DNA of 64,000 nt, taken from NCBI RefSeq assembly GCF_965219885.1, contig NZ_CBDCOT010000009.1, forward strand, positions 1,798,001 to 1,862,000, read 5' to 3'. This DNA is from Curvivirga sp965219885 (GTDB lineage: Bacteria > Pseudomonadota > Alphaproteobacteria > UBA8366 > Aestuariispiraceae). A program made the translations under genes and the position numbers. Of this stretch, positions 42,678 to 51,532 are shown one piece after another. The notes under the pieces were generated by a model. It made no database searches. It worked only from the letters and a program-made list of their open reading frames with translations, and had not been told where the DNA came from. How positions within the stretch are numbered: the first letter of the stretch is position 1; each line of letters opens with the position of its first letter.

Positions 42678-43253
42678 ATGGTTGAAACAGCAATCAAAAA
42701 AGTTAGCCCTCTGGACGGCTTGGCAGGTCCGGTTGGTGGTAACGTAAAACTAACCAGCAATGGTTTTGTTGGCAAAGTCATCATTCGTGGTGACTCCGAC
42801 AACAAAGATTTTGTAACTGCGGTTAAAGATGTGACTGGTGTGGATATTCCAACAACAGCTTTGACATTCAACGAAGGCGAAACATATTCCATCTACTGGA
42901 TGGGCCCGGATGAATGGATGATCATGACACCAGAAGATGGTGAAGTGGCATTGGAAACAGCATTGCGTGAAAAATTGGGCGAAACCCCAAGTCAGGTTGT
43001 AAACGTATCTGATTATTACGCATCCATGCGCCTTTCCGGTCCGGCAGCACGCGAAGTGTTGAAAAAAGGTTCTCCGTTGGATTTGCACCCAAGCAAATTT
43101 AAAGCGGGTAATTGCACAGGCACACGTTTTGCCCATGCAACTATCTTTATGGTGCAACGTGATGAAGAATCAACATATGATATTAATGTGCGTATTTCCT
43201 TCGCCGAATATCTATGGAACTACTTTGTTGAAGCTTCCCGTGAGTTTGGTTAA
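42678..43253 (+). CDS. soxG: Sarcosine oxidase subunit gamma
   Basis: Fourth subunit of the heterotetramer, 191 residues, with a GcvT-related fold shown by LTFNEGETYSIYWMGPDEWM and SDYYASMRLSGPAAREVLKKG. GGAGG precedes the ATG. It is followed by a strong terminator, which ends soxBDAG. The glyA, purU or folD genes that often accompany this operon are not next to it. Confidence 0.94.
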   Translation: MVETAIKKVSPLDGLAGPVGGNVKLTSNGFVGKVIIRGDSDNKDFVTAVKDVTGVDIPTTALTFNEGETYSIYWMGPDEWMIMTPEDGEVALETALREKLGETPSQVVNVSDYYASMRLSGPAAREVLKKGSPLDLHPSKFKAGNCTGTRFAHATIFMVQRDEESTYDINVRISFAEYLWNYFVEASREFG

Positions 43254-43282
43254 TACAACTCTTAAAGCTTAAGCGAAATTCG

Positions 43283-43312
43283 AAAAGGACGTTGAGATTT
43301 CAACGTCCTTTT
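43283..43312 (+). terminator. Intrinsic terminator of soxBDAG
   Basis: Perfect 13-base stem AAAAGGACGTTGA and complement with a 4-base loop, followed by TT, 30 bases after soxG. Confidence 0.93.
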
Positions 43313-43442
43313 TTATGTCTTAAAACTAATTTTGAAACGCTTACAAATATTTTCATAAAGTCTTTCCAATATAGTCTATCTTTGTGAAGAGATAGAAAAT
43401 GGTAAAACGAGGTAATAAGAATTTCACCCACAGGAAAAGTAA

Positions 43443-43871
43443 ATGTTAACAGTGAACCGTTTATCTATTGAAGATGCTTATATATTAATCGAAGGCGCAC
43501 GTAACAAAGCCAATGAAATTGGTGTACCGATGTGTATTTCTATCGTTGATGAATCTGGGAATCCCATTGCTTTTGAACGTATGAATGGCGGTAAGGTAAC
43601 AAGTGCGATTATTGCTGGCGATAAAGCCTACACGGCGGCCGCCGCACGTAAAGCGACCCATGAATATAATGAAGTTTGTAAACCGGGCAGTCTAGCTTTC
43701 GGTATTCACACAGCAATCGGCGGTCGTCTCTGTGTTGTCGGTGGTGGTTTACCTGTTTCCGTGAATGGCGAAGTTGTTGGCGGAATCGGTTTAAGTTCCG
43801 GTACACCACAACAAGATATGGAATGCGCACAGGCAGGCATAGACCATTTCTTGGCAAGCTTAAACGCATAA
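43443..43871 (+). CDS. GlcG/HbpS-like heme-binding domain protein (DUF336)
   Basis: 142 residues forming one GlcG/HbpS-type domain, recognised by GVPMCISIVDESGNPIAFERM near residue 25, GDKAYTAAAARKATHEYN and GGLPVSVNGEVVGGIGLSS. Relatives bind heme or small molecules, or accompany glycolate and adenosylcobalamin enzymes; no catalytic function is established for this one. AGGA precedes the ATG. Monocistronic between two terminators; its place after the sox operon may be incidental. Confidence 0.85.
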   Translation: MLTVNRLSIEDAYILIEGARNKANEIGVPMCISIVDESGNPIAFERMNGGKVTSAIIAGDKAYTAAAARKATHEYNEVCKPGSLAFGIHTAIGGRLCVVGGGLPVSVNGEVVGGIGLSSGTPQQDMECAQAGIDHFLASLNA

Positions 43872-43891
43872 GAATAATCTGTTCCAAATTG

Positions 43892-43922
43892 AAACAGCCT
43901 TAGGAAATTCCCAAGGCTGTTT
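43892..43922. terminator. Bidirectional intrinsic terminator
   Basis: Stem AAACAGCCTTxGG / CCxAAGGCTGTTT with a short loop, 20 bases after the HbpS-like gene and 4 bases from the convergent glyoxalase-fold gene. Confidence 0.88.
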
Positions 43923-43926
43923 TTAT

Positions 43927-44334
43927 TTATCTTGGATCAAATGAGAATTCCAATCTGGTGCCGCCGGGCTCACGGATCATAAAATGTTCTTTAGGGCCTT
44001 TCCCTGAAAATTCAGGGGTAAATTCCACTTTGACCTTTGGCCAGTTTTTTACTTTTTCAAAGGCGTCCAACAACTCTTCCCGACTGGAAATTTTTAGGGC
44101 GAAGTGATGTAGGCCTATATTTTTATGGCGATTGAAATCCTGATAATCGGTTTCTTTAACCTGCCAAACAGTAAGTTTTGAGGTGCCATCAGTTAGATAG
44201 GCCGCGGGATAGTCAGGATTACCGCCAAATTGAGACCATCCAAGTAACTCCGTAAAGAAATGAACCGTTGCAGATAAATCCTGAACGGTTATCCCTAGAT
44301 GATCAATACCATGTGTTTTTATCATGTCAGTCAT
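43927..44334 (-). CDS. Glyoxalase/VOC-fold protein
   Basis: Vicinal-oxygen-chelate superfamily protein, about 135 residues from the ATG at 44334, which has a GGGGG run just upstream; 16 further in-frame codons are unlikely. Candidate metal ligands are His in HGIDHLGITVQD, His in IGLHHFALKI and Glu in GGTRLEFSFDP, so a lyase, dioxygenase or isomerase activity is possible. It lies 52 bases downstream of the COG0523 GTPase gene and in the same direction, so co-expression is likely. The substrate is unknown. Confidence 0.85.
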   Translation of the reverse strand: MTDMIKTHGIDHLGITVQDLSATVHFFTELLGWSQFGGNPDYPAAYLTDGTSKLTVWQVKETDYQDFNRHKNIGLHHFALKISSREELLDAFEKVKNWPKVKVEFTPEFSGKGPKEHFMIREPGGTRLEFSFDPR

Positions 44335-44386
44335 TTTCCCCCCCTTAAGCGTATTTTGGAATAAAATAGACTGAATAAACAAGCCG

Positions 44387-45478
44387 TTACAGAGCCATAA
44401 AACTTTTAAAGGTGGCTTCGATTGGCTCTTTATTGATATTGCGTGTGATCATCACCAAACGTGATTTACGATTATCATCCGGCCATTTTTCTAGCTGAGC
44501 AGGTGGGTGGAATACATGTTGTACGCCATGTACGACAACAGGGCCTTCCGCCTCAACCACATTTAAGATGCCTTTCATGCGAAGCAAGTTTGCCCCGTGG
44601 GTCGCTAGCATACTTTCCATCCAGTCGACAAAGCTGTCCCATTTAATTGGTTCTTCATATTCAAAGACAAATGCCTTAATGCCGTCACCATGACGGTTCA
44701 CATCATGATGGTGATGTCCGTGGTCGTGACCATGTCCGTGATGATGGTCATGATGGTGGTGATCATGGTCTTCCTTATAGGCTTCTTCCTTCATCCATGC
44801 TTTGACATCGGATGTTTTTGTTGCCGGATCGAATAAACCAAAACCTGTAAGTTCGCTTGCCGCAACTTTACCTTGGATAGGCTTGGTCACTGTGGCAGCA
44901 GGATTAATGTCTTTGAGGCGTATCTCAAGATTATTTAACGCAGCTTCATCTTTGACCAAGTCCGTTTTTGTGAGCAAAAGCTTATCGGCCACAGCTGCCT
45001 GTTTCACGGCTTCCGGTTGCTTATCCATTTGATCCATTGCATTTATTGTATCTACGCAGGTTACAATGCCATCTAAACGATAACGATGGGAAATCACAGC
45101 ATCGGTAATAATGGTATGTAAAATGGGTGCAGGATCAGCCAGACCGGTTGTTTCAATCATCAAACGATCGAATTTTGGAATTTCACCATTCCAACGTTGC
45201 TTCAATAAACGACGAAGTGTTTCAATCAAGTCGCCACGGATGGTACAACATAGACAACCGCTATCCATCACAATCATATCTTCGGTCGCAGTTTCAACCA
45301 ACATATGATCAAGGCCCACTTCACCGAATTCATTAATCACCACGGCGGTGTTTGCCATGTCATCTTGTTGCAACAGATTTTTTAAAAGGGTGGTTTTGCC
45401 ACTTCCTAGAAAACCTGTGAGGATGGTAATCGGAAGACGTTCGATTTCTTGTTCTGTTTCTTGTGTATTGTCGGTCAT
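44387..45478 (-). CDS. COG0523 metallochaperone GTPase (CobW/ZigA type)
   Basis: 363-residue G3E-family GTPase that delivers metal, often zinc. The P-loop TGFLGSGKTT is at residues 21-30, the metal-binding CxCC motif in DSGCLCCTIRGD near residue 78, and a CobW C-terminal domain begins around 275. Between them is a histidine-rich stretch (about residues 222-250) with runs such as HHHHDHHHGHGHDHGHHHH, a metal reservoir. The start at 45478 has AGGAAA 8 bases upstream. A Fur/Zur-like palindrome lies about 90 bases upstream. It is divergent from ribF. No cobalamin genes are near, so a zinc role is favoured over cobalamin synthesis. Confidence 0.9.
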   Translation of the reverse strand: MTDNTQETEQEIERLPITILTGFLGSGKTTLLKNLLQQDDMANTAVVINEFGEVGLDHMLVETATEDMIVMDSGCLCCTIRGDLIETLRRLLKQRWNGEIPKFDRLMIETTGLADPAPILHTIITDAVISHRYRLDGIVTCVDTINAMDQMDKQPEAVKQAAVADKLLLTKTDLVKDEAALNNLEIRLKDINPAATVTKPIQGKVAASELTGFGLFDPATKTSDVKAWMKEEAYKEDHDHHHHDHHHGHGHDHGHHHHDVNRHGDGIKAFVFEYEEPIKWDSFVDWMESMLATHGANLLRMKGILNVVEAEGPVVVHGVQHVFHPPAQLEKWPDDNRKSRLVMITRNINKEPIEATFKSFMAL

Positions 45479-45568
45479 GACTATTTCCTGATGCAACAAG
45501 TCTAAAATATTTAAGCTGTCTTAGCGAAAAACACCAAAGACTGCCAGCGGTTTATTGACTAAACAGTT

Positions 45569-45583
45569 ATGATAAATAATCAT
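45569..45583 (-). promoter_or_regulatory. Fur-family-like palindrome upstream of the metal GTPase
   Basis: ATGAT-AAATA-ATCAT, extended by GTT on one side. AT-rich dyads of this form are bound by Fur, Zur or Mur proteins. It sits between the divergent GTPase gene and ribF, nearer the ribF start. Confidence 0.4.
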
Positions 45584-45650
45584 GATCTTATTCAGTAAGC
45601 TATTTCGAAAATAGCCTTGCGCATTGGGACGTAACAAGTATGTTAGCCTC

Positions 45651-46607
45651 ATGAAATTATTTAGGCATTACGATACCACCCCGCCAGATCATCAAGGCGG
45701 CGTCGTGGTTCTTGGAAATTTTGATGGGGTACATCGTGGTCACCAGGCCGTTATCGGTATGGCGGCCGCGCTTGCGCGTGATCTTGACGCACCTTTACAG
45801 GTGATGAGTTTTGAGCCACATCCGCGTCAATATTTTAAGCCCGACCAAGATCCGTTCCGCCTAACGCCGATGCGTAATAAGGTTCATCATATAGAAGCTT
45901 TAAATGTCGATAGTTTATTCGTTTTAAATTTTGACGAAAGCTTTTCAGAACTGACTGCCGAAGAATTTTTACAACAGGTGATCGTTGATGGCCTGAAAGC
46001 CAAACATGTGGTTGTTGGCTATGATTTTTGTTTTGGCAAAGGCCGTGTCGGTAATGCCGAAATGATGACTGCCTTTGGTAAAGAGAAGGGCGGTTTTGGC
46101 GTAACTGCAGTTGATCCGCAATCCAGTGCAGATGATGAAGTTTATTCTTCGACCATTATTCGTGATTACTTACGTGAAGGGCAACCGGGTTGGGCGGCTG
46201 CTATTCTTGGTCGTCCTTTTGAAATTGAAGCTCATGTAAATAAAGGGGCTCAACTAGGACGCACTATTGGTTTTCCAACAGCGAACCTGTCCCTTGGGGA
46301 ATATATTCGACCAAAATATGGTGTCTATGCCGTGCGCCTAGGTGTTGAGGTGGATGGTGACGTTGAATGGTTTGATGGCGTTGCCAATCTGGGTAAAAGA
46401 CCAACAGTTGATGGTTTGACAGAACTTTTAGAAGTTCACGTATTTGACTTTGATCGTGACTTATATGGCAAAGCTGTTCGTGTTGCCTTGATCGAATTTA
46501 TTCGTGCCGAACAGAAATTTAACGGCGTGGATGAGCTAAAAGCACAAATTGCCATCGATAGCGAAACCGCACGACGCATTTTGCTGACCCGTGCTGCCGG
46601 GGCTTAG
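45651..46607 (+). CDS. ribF: Bifunctional riboflavin kinase / FAD synthetase
   Basis: Makes FMN from riboflavin and FAD from FMN. 318 residues from the ATG at 45651, the family start (MKLFRHYD); nine more codons to a TTG are not needed. The nucleotidyl-transferase domain shows LGNFDGVHRGHQAVI near residue 20 and GYDFCFGKGRVG. The C-terminal riboflavin kinase shows GRTIGFPTANLSL near residue 205 and the GVANLGKRPTVDG segment. It is followed by a 330-base region and then ileS-lspA, the common proteobacterial order ribF-ileS-lspA. Confidence 0.96.
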   Translation: MKLFRHYDTTPPDHQGGVVVLGNFDGVHRGHQAVIGMAAALARDLDAPLQVMSFEPHPRQYFKPDQDPFRLTPMRNKVHHIEALNVDSLFVLNFDESFSELTAEEFLQQVIVDGLKAKHVVVGYDFCFGKGRVGNAEMMTAFGKEKGGFGVTAVDPQSSADDEVYSSTIIRDYLREGQPGWAAAILGRPFEIEAHVNKGAQLGRTIGFPTANLSLGEYIRPKYGVYAVRLGVEVDGDVEWFDGVANLGKRPTVDGLTELLEVHVFDFDRDLYGKAVRVALIEFIRAEQKFNGVDELKAQIAIDSETARRILLTRAAGA

Positions 46608-46645
46608 AATTTTCCCTGTCATTCCTGCTTTTTTCCGATGTTTAC

Positions 46646-46674
46646 TTGACCCAAGCGGTGAGACTGCATAAAGT
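46646..46674 (+). promoter_or_regulatory. Candidate ileS promoter
   Basis: TTGACC (46646-46651), 17 bases, TAAAGT (46669-46674). It would give an ileS leader of about 255 bases that includes the mini-ORF and hairpin listed next. Confidence 0.4.
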
Positions 46675-46681
46675 CGCGCCC

Positions 46682-46785
46682 ATGAGATTTACTGATGTAA
46701 AAGAGATCGGATTTATGCGCCCGATTGGCATACGAATTATTGGCCCGGCTTCCTGCACCTGGATGTGAGGAAGAACCGGGATTTT
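46682..46785 (+). promoter_or_regulatory. Candidate ileS leader: isoleucine-rich mini-ORF and attenuator-like hairpin
   Basis: A 28-codon ORF (46682-46768, MRFTDVKEIGFMRPIGIRII then GPASCTWM) has five isoleucine codons, including ATA. Its stop lies in the loop of a hairpin CCCGG-CTTCCT / AGGAAG-AA-CCGGG (46744-46780) followed by ATTTT. The layout is reminiscent of translational attenuation, but no ribosome-binding site precedes the ATG and the T tract is short. Confidence 0.3.
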
Positions 46786-46937
46786 GGCGTTCCAGTGGTT
46801 TCGAACTTTCCGAATACCCGTAACGACCACAGGCTGAAACATCTGCTAAACAGCTAGATTTCGCCTATTTCCATTTCGAAAAGATTTAGATTATTGCGCA
46901 TGAAATCCAACAGATGCGCCTTTCAGGATTAAGAGAC

Positions 46938-49772
46938 ATGACCGTCGATTATAAAGATACTATCGCCCTTCCAGAAACTGATTTCCCAATGCGTGCGGGT
47001 TTGCCAAAAGCAGAACCTGTCATGTTGAAACGTTGGGAAGATCAAGGCCTATGGCAAAAGCAACGCGAACAATCCAAAGGCAATGAGAAATTTGTTCTTC
47101 ACGATGGCCCTCCATATGCGAATGGTCATTTGCATATCGGTCATGCGTTAAACAAGATCTTGAAAGATATCATTGTTCGTTCTCAACAATTTATGGGGAA
47201 AGATTCTTTATATGTACCTGGTTGGGATTGCCACGGTTTACCAATTGAATGGAAAATCGAAGAACAGTACCGCGAAAAAGGGTTGGATAAAGACGAGGTT
47301 GATATCAACGAATTTCGTAAGCAATGCCGTGAATTCGCTGGTGAATGGATCAATACACAACGTGAAGAATTCAAACGTCTAGGTGTGTTTGGTGACTGGG
47401 ATAATTACTACAACACTATGTCTTTCAAAGCGGAAGCACAGATTGCCCGTGAGTTAGGTAAGTTCTTGATGAATGGCAGCCTTTATAAAGGCTCAAAGCC
47501 AGTTATGTGGTCTGTAGTTGAGAAAACAGCTTTGGCCGAGGCGGAAGTTGAATATAAAGAACATAAATCCACAACTATCTTTGTACGCTTCCCGATTAAG
47601 AAAGCAGGTGAGGCGGCATTGGAAGATGCGTCTATCGTGATCTGGACAACAACACCTTGGACCATCCCTGCAAACCGTGGAATCGCCTTTGGCCCGCATA
47701 TCAACTATAGCCTATATGAAGTTGTTGAAGCGGAAGAAGGTTCTGCCACTGAAGCAGGCCAGAAGATCATTGTTGCAGATGCAATGGCAGAAGATGTTCA
47801 GGGCCGTTTCAAAGTCACCGAATGGAAACATCTACAATCTGTTTCTTCTGAAAGTTTGGAAGCGACTATTTGTCATCACCCATTCCACGATGCAGGCTAT
47901 CCATATGACGTACCTGTCTTGGCAGCTGAATTTGTAACCACGGAACAAGGTTCTGGATTTGTGCATTGTGCACCGGGCCATGGTGCAGATGACTATGAAT
48001 TATTGACAATTAAACATGGTATGCCAATTCCAGATACTGTGGCTGAAGATGGTACCTATTACCCATCCGTGCCGATTTTCGCGGGTGAAAGCACCTATAC
48101 GCAGGATGGTAAACCGGGTACAGCTAATGGTGCTGTAATGCGTGAATTGGCAATGCGCAAATGTTTGATGGCGAAAGAAAATATTCGTCATAGCTATCCG
48201 CATAGCTGGCGTTCCAAAGCACCATTGATTTTCCGTAATACACCACAATGGTTTGTATCTATGGAAACAAATGACTTGCGTGAGAAAGCCTTGAAAGCGA
48301 TTGATGATACTTCTTTCTTCCCGGAAACAGGCCGTAATCGTTTACATAGTATGATTGCTAATCGTCCTGATTGGTGTGTATCCCGCCAACGTGCATGGGG
48401 GGTACCTTTACCGATTTTCGTGAGCAAGCAAACAGGTGAACCGTTGCGTGATCAAGAAGTACTGGACCGTATTTTTGCGGCCTATGAAGAAGAAGGCGCG
48501 GATGCGTGGTTCTCTCGTGATCCACAAGAGTTTTTGGGCAATCAATATAACGCAGACGACTTTGAACAAGTAAAAGACGTTGTGGATGTATGGTTTGATT
48601 CCGGTTCTACACATGCCTTCGTATTGGAAGGTCGTGACGAATTAAAATGGCCAGCAGATTTATATCTGGAAGGCTCTGATCAGCATCGTGGCTGGTTCCA
48701 TTCCTCTTTACTTGTTGGTTGTGGAACACGTGATCGTGCACCATATGATGCTGTGTTAACTCATGGTTTCGTATTGGATGAAAAAGGCATGAAAATGTCT
48801 AAGTCCCTGGGCAACGTGACGACACCACAAGAAGTGAACGACCAATATGGTGCGGATATCTTGCGTCTTTGGGTGGTGTCCGAAGATTACACTATGGATT
48901 TACGTATCGGTAAAGGTACGTTGAAACAGTTGGCGGATTACTATCGTCGTTTCCGTAATACCTTCCGTTGGTTATTGGGGAATATGGCGCATTATGATGC
49001 CTCCAAACGTGTAGCTGTTGAGGATATGCCAGAATTGGAACGTTGGGTTCTTCACCGTTTGCAAGAACTTGATGTATTGGTTCGCGAAGCATGCAATAAA
49101 TATGATTTCCACAAAATGTATCGTGCCTTGCATGATTTTTGTGCAATCGATTTGTCTTCATTCTATTTCGATATTCGTAAAGATAACCTTTACTGTGACG
49201 CGTCGGATGATCCAAAACGCTTAGCTGCGTTAACTGTTTTGGACGAAATCTTTGATCGTTTAGCTATCTGGATGGCGCCGATTTTAACCTTCACAACTGA
49301 AGAAGCTTGGTTGGAACGCTATGGTGATAGCATGGAGAACTCAGTTCATTTACAGCAATTCCCCGAAACACCGGTTTCCTGGAATGACGCTGATCTCGCA
49401 GCTAAATGGGCAAAAATTCGCGATGTACGTCGTGTTATTCTTGGGGCATTGGAAATCGAACGCGCAGAAAAGCGTATTGGTTCGTCATTACAAGCAGCAC
49501 CTGTTGTAACAGTGTCAGAAGAAATTGCTGCGATTTTGGCGGATGTTGATATGGCTGAGGTTTCTATTACTTCCGATATCACTATTGAAACAGGTGATGT
49601 TGCTTCTGATGCTTTCAAATTGGATGATGTCGAAGGCGTTGGGGTTGTCGCTAAGGAAGCTGAAGGTGGCAAATGTGAACGCTGCTGGAAAGTTTTACCA
49701 GAAGTGACAGAAGAGCACATTATTTGTAACCGTTGTGATGAAGCGACATCTCATTTAGCTGCTGCGGAGTAA
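46938..49772 (+). CDS. ileS: Isoleucyl-tRNA synthetase
   Basis: Class I aminoacyl-tRNA synthetase charging tRNA-Ile, with an editing domain. 944 residues from the ATG at 46938 (AGGA 9 bases upstream); an ATG at 46914 is the alternative. The HIGH motif occurs as PYANGHLHIGHALNK near residue 55, the CP1 editing domain includes TTPWTIPANRG, and KMSKS occurs as GMKMSKSLGNV near residue 618. The C-terminal zinc site has CERCW and CNRC, the bacterial IleS1 form. It is translationally linked to lspA. Confidence 0.97.
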   Translation: MTVDYKDTIALPETDFPMRAGLPKAEPVMLKRWEDQGLWQKQREQSKGNEKFVLHDGPPYANGHLHIGHALNKILKDIIVRSQQFMGKDSLYVPGWDCHGLPIEWKIEEQYREKGLDKDEVDINEFRKQCREFAGEWINTQREEFKRLGVFGDWDNYYNTMSFKAEAQIARELGKFLMNGSLYKGSKPVMWSVVEKTALAEAEVEYKEHKSTTIFVRFPIKKAGEAALEDASIVIWTTTPWTIPANRGIAFGPHINYSLYEVVEAEEGSATEAGQKIIVADAMAEDVQGRFKVTEWKHLQSVSSESLEATICHHPFHDAGYPYDVPVLAAEFVTTEQGSGFVHCAPGHGADDYELLTIKHGMPIPDTVAEDGTYYPSVPIFAGESTYTQDGKPGTANGAVMRELAMRKCLMAKENIRHSYPHSWRSKAPLIFRNTPQWFVSMETNDLREKALKAIDDTSFFPETGRNRLHSMIANRPDWCVSRQRAWGVPLPIFVSKQTGEPLRDQEVLDRIFAAYEEEGADAWFSRDPQEFLGNQYNADDFEQVKDVVDVWFDSGSTHAFVLEGRDELKWPADLYLEGSDQHRGWFHSSLLVGCGTRDRAPYDAVLTHGFVLDEKGMKMSKSLGNVTTPQEVNDQYGADILRLWVVSEDYTMDLRIGKGTLKQLADYYRRFRNTFRWLLGNMAHYDASKRVAVEDMPELERWVLHRLQELDVLVREACNKYDFHKMYRALHDFCAIDLSSFYFDIRKDNLYCDASDDPKRLAALTVLDEIFDRLAIWMAPILTFTTEEAWLERYGDSMENSVHLQQFPETPVSWNDADLAAKWAKIRDVRRVILGALEIERAEKRIGSSLQAAPVVTVSEEIAAILADVDMAEVSITSDITIETGDVASDAFKLDDVEGVGVVAKEAEGGKCERCWKVLPEVTEEHIICNRCDEATSHLAAAE

Positions 49773-49776
49773 GGCC

Positions 49777-50316
49777 TTGTCTGAAAGTGAAACATTGGCA
49801 GATAAATATCCGTTTATGAAACTGGGATTAACGGTGGCTGTGATCTGTGCAGTTGCCGACCAGTTGAGTAAATGGTGGGTGCTGGAAGGTGTGTTTAATT
49901 TATCTTTCTGGCCGCCTCAACAGGGTTTCCCTTGGGTAGGGCGTATTGAACTTCTGCCATTTTTCAATCTAGTAACAGTATGGAACCAAGGCGTAAGCTT
50001 CGGATTATTTAGCAACTCAGCTGATGCAACCAGATGGATTTTAGTTGTTGTCACCAGTGCAATTGCGCTTGGCATGATGGTATGGCTTACAAAGGCGAAT
50101 AATAGATTCCTCGCATTTAGTTTAGGACTAATTCTTGGCGGCGCTGTTGGTAATATTATGGATCGTATACGGTTTGGGGCGGTTTTTGATTTTCTGGATT
50201 TTTTTGTGGGAAATTATCATTGGCCAGCGTTTAATATTTCCGATTGCGCTATTACAGTAGGCGCCGTTCTTGTTTTGCTTGAAGGCTTTATTGTCAAAAA
50301 GGATGAAGCAACTTAA
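49777..50316 (+). CDS. lspA: Lipoprotein signal peptidase
   Basis: Inner-membrane aspartyl peptidase that removes signal peptides from prolipoproteins. 179 residues with four hydrophobic segments. The catalytic aspartates are in GGAVGNIMDRIRFG near residue 125 and VFDFLDFF near residue 140; VTVWNQGVSFGLF is also conserved. The start is a TTG at 49777 with GGAG, overlapping the ileS stop region, 7 bases upstream, so coupling with ileS translation is likely. A later ATG at 49816 would cut into the first helix. The next gene encodes a lipoprotein, a natural substrate. Confidence 0.94.
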   Translation: MSESETLADKYPFMKLGLTVAVICAVADQLSKWWVLEGVFNLSFWPPQQGFPWVGRIELLPFFNLVTVWNQGVSFGLFSNSADATRWILVVVTSAIALGMMVWLTKANNRFLAFSLGLILGGAVGNIMDRIRFGAVFDFLDFFVGNYHWPAFNISDCAITVGAVLVLLEGFIVKKDEAT

Positions 50317-50382
50317 TTTGCTTGATCGAAGAGAAACGAATCGCCATATAGTATAGGGTAGATTAATGGTAAGGATGCAGGT

Positions 50383-50946
50383 ATGTCTGTATTAGTCAGA
50401 TCAATTATTTTAACCGCGGGTTTAAGCTTATTAACAGCATGTGGCGGCAGCGTAGGTAAAGTTCTCGGGCTTGAAAAAGAAGCACCTGACGAATTTGCGG
50501 TTGCGACTCGTGCGCCATTGGTTTTACCACCGGATTTTGGTTTGCGTCCACCTGATCCACGTGACAAACGTGCGGAAGAAGATCGTGTGAAAGGTCAAGC
50601 GGAAGCGGCTTTGTTTGGTTTACAAAGCAGTCGTGAAAAACGGAAAAATGCTGCAGATGTGCAAAATCAGTTTGATGCTGGTGAATTTGCGATGCTTGAA
50701 GAAGCCGGGGCCGTTGGCGCGAAAGCTGATATCCGTGAAGTGATTGATTCTGAATCAGATGCCTTGGCCCGTGCTAATGAGAGTTTTGTTGACGATTTCA
50801 TGTTCTGGAAAACTAAAGAACCAGGCATTATCGTTGACCCTGAAGCGGAAGATGCGCGTCTAAGTGAGAATGCAGGCCTTGGACGCCCTGTGACCGAAGG
50901 CGATACGCCAATGATTATTCGCGAAGGTGAAAATTCTTTATTCTAA
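50383..50946 (+). CDS. DUF3035-type lipoprotein
   Basis: 187-residue lipoprotein: a signal peptide with lipobox LLTAC, modified Cys at residue 20, then a proline-containing segment RAPLVLPPDFGLRPP typical of this alphaproteobacterial family, and an acidic helical C-terminus. Function unknown; probably an outer-membrane or periplasmic lipoprotein. It lies 66 bases after lspA in the same direction, an arrangement found repeatedly in alphaproteobacteria. An AAGGATGCAGGT stretch precedes the ATG. Confidence 0.85.
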   Translation: MSVLVRSIILTAGLSLLTACGGSVGKVLGLEKEAPDEFAVATRAPLVLPPDFGLRPPDPRDKRAEEDRVKGQAEAALFGLQSSREKRKNAADVQNQFDAGEFAMLEEAGAVGAKADIREVIDSESDALARANESFVDDFMFWKTKEPGIIVDPEAEDARLSENAGLGRPVTEGDTPMIIREGENSLF

Positions 50947-50969
50947 TTCTCTTTTTATGAGGAGATTAC

Positions 50970-51512
50970 ATGCCAACCGCGCCGGACATTCCGGTTGAAT
51001 TTATAAATAAAGCTGAAATCCCTTTAATGGATGCCACGGAATTTATGTGCGATGATATTAAGGATTTCTATGCGTATTGGCTGGCTTGTAAAGGTAAACG
51101 GAATTTTCCCTCTAGGGCAGATATTGATCCCACGGACTTACTAAAATTTATGCCTCGTATATGGATGTTAGATGTCTTTCATGACAATCCATTGCGTTTT
51201 CGTGTGCGCCTATCTGGTACCGAAATCGTTGAAAAAGTCGGACGAGATAAAACGGGGCAGTTTTTGGATGAAATCGAAGAAGATTTTTATAATAGTCTTG
51301 GTTACATGAATATGCGTATGGTTGCCCAAGATGGTATCCCTATCTGGTATCATGGCAAGCCATCCCATCGTTCAACTAAATATGTAAGAAATCTTGAATA
51401 TGTAATGTTACCATTATCTGATGATGATCAATTGGTTAATATCATCTTATGTGTAACTTACACTGATTTTTCCAAGCGGCAGAATGTATTGAATTTAAAA
51501 AGGGGAAGTTAA
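50970..51512 (+). CDS. Single-domain PAS protein (PAS_5 type), copy 1
   Basis: 180-residue protein consisting of one PAS-like domain of the kind abundant in Rhodospirillales. Marks are FYAYWLACKGKRNFPSRADI, PTDLLKFMPRIWMLDV and FRVRLSGTEIVEKVGRDKTG. No output domain, so it may act as a partner protein or ligand sensor. GAGGAG precedes the ATG. The stop codon lies in the loop of the terminator that follows. A second protein of the same type is encoded at 55541-56056. Confidence 0.85.
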   Translation: MPTAPDIPVEFINKAEIPLMDATEFMCDDIKDFYAYWLACKGKRNFPSRADIDPTDLLKFMPRIWMLDVFHDNPLRFRVRLSGTEIVEKVGRDKTGQFLDEIEEDFYNSLGYMNMRMVAQDGIPIWYHGKPSHRSTKYVRNLEYVMLPLSDDDQLVNIILCVTYTDFSKRQNVLNLKRGS

Positions 51513-51527
51513 AGAACTTCCCCTTTT
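51498..51527. terminator. Bidirectional intrinsic terminator overlapping the PAS stop codon
   Basis: Perfect 13-base stem AAAAGGGGAAGTT and complement with a 4-base loop; the TAA of the PAS gene (51510-51512) is at the stem-loop border. It ends both the PAS gene and the convergent helicase gene. Confidence 0.92.
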
Positions 51528-51532
51528 CATAT

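Noticed and set aside
46642..46842. 66-codon minus-strand ORF upstream of ileS
   Set aside because: No ribosome site, opposite to the operon direction, no recognisable domain; probably a shadow of the leader structure.
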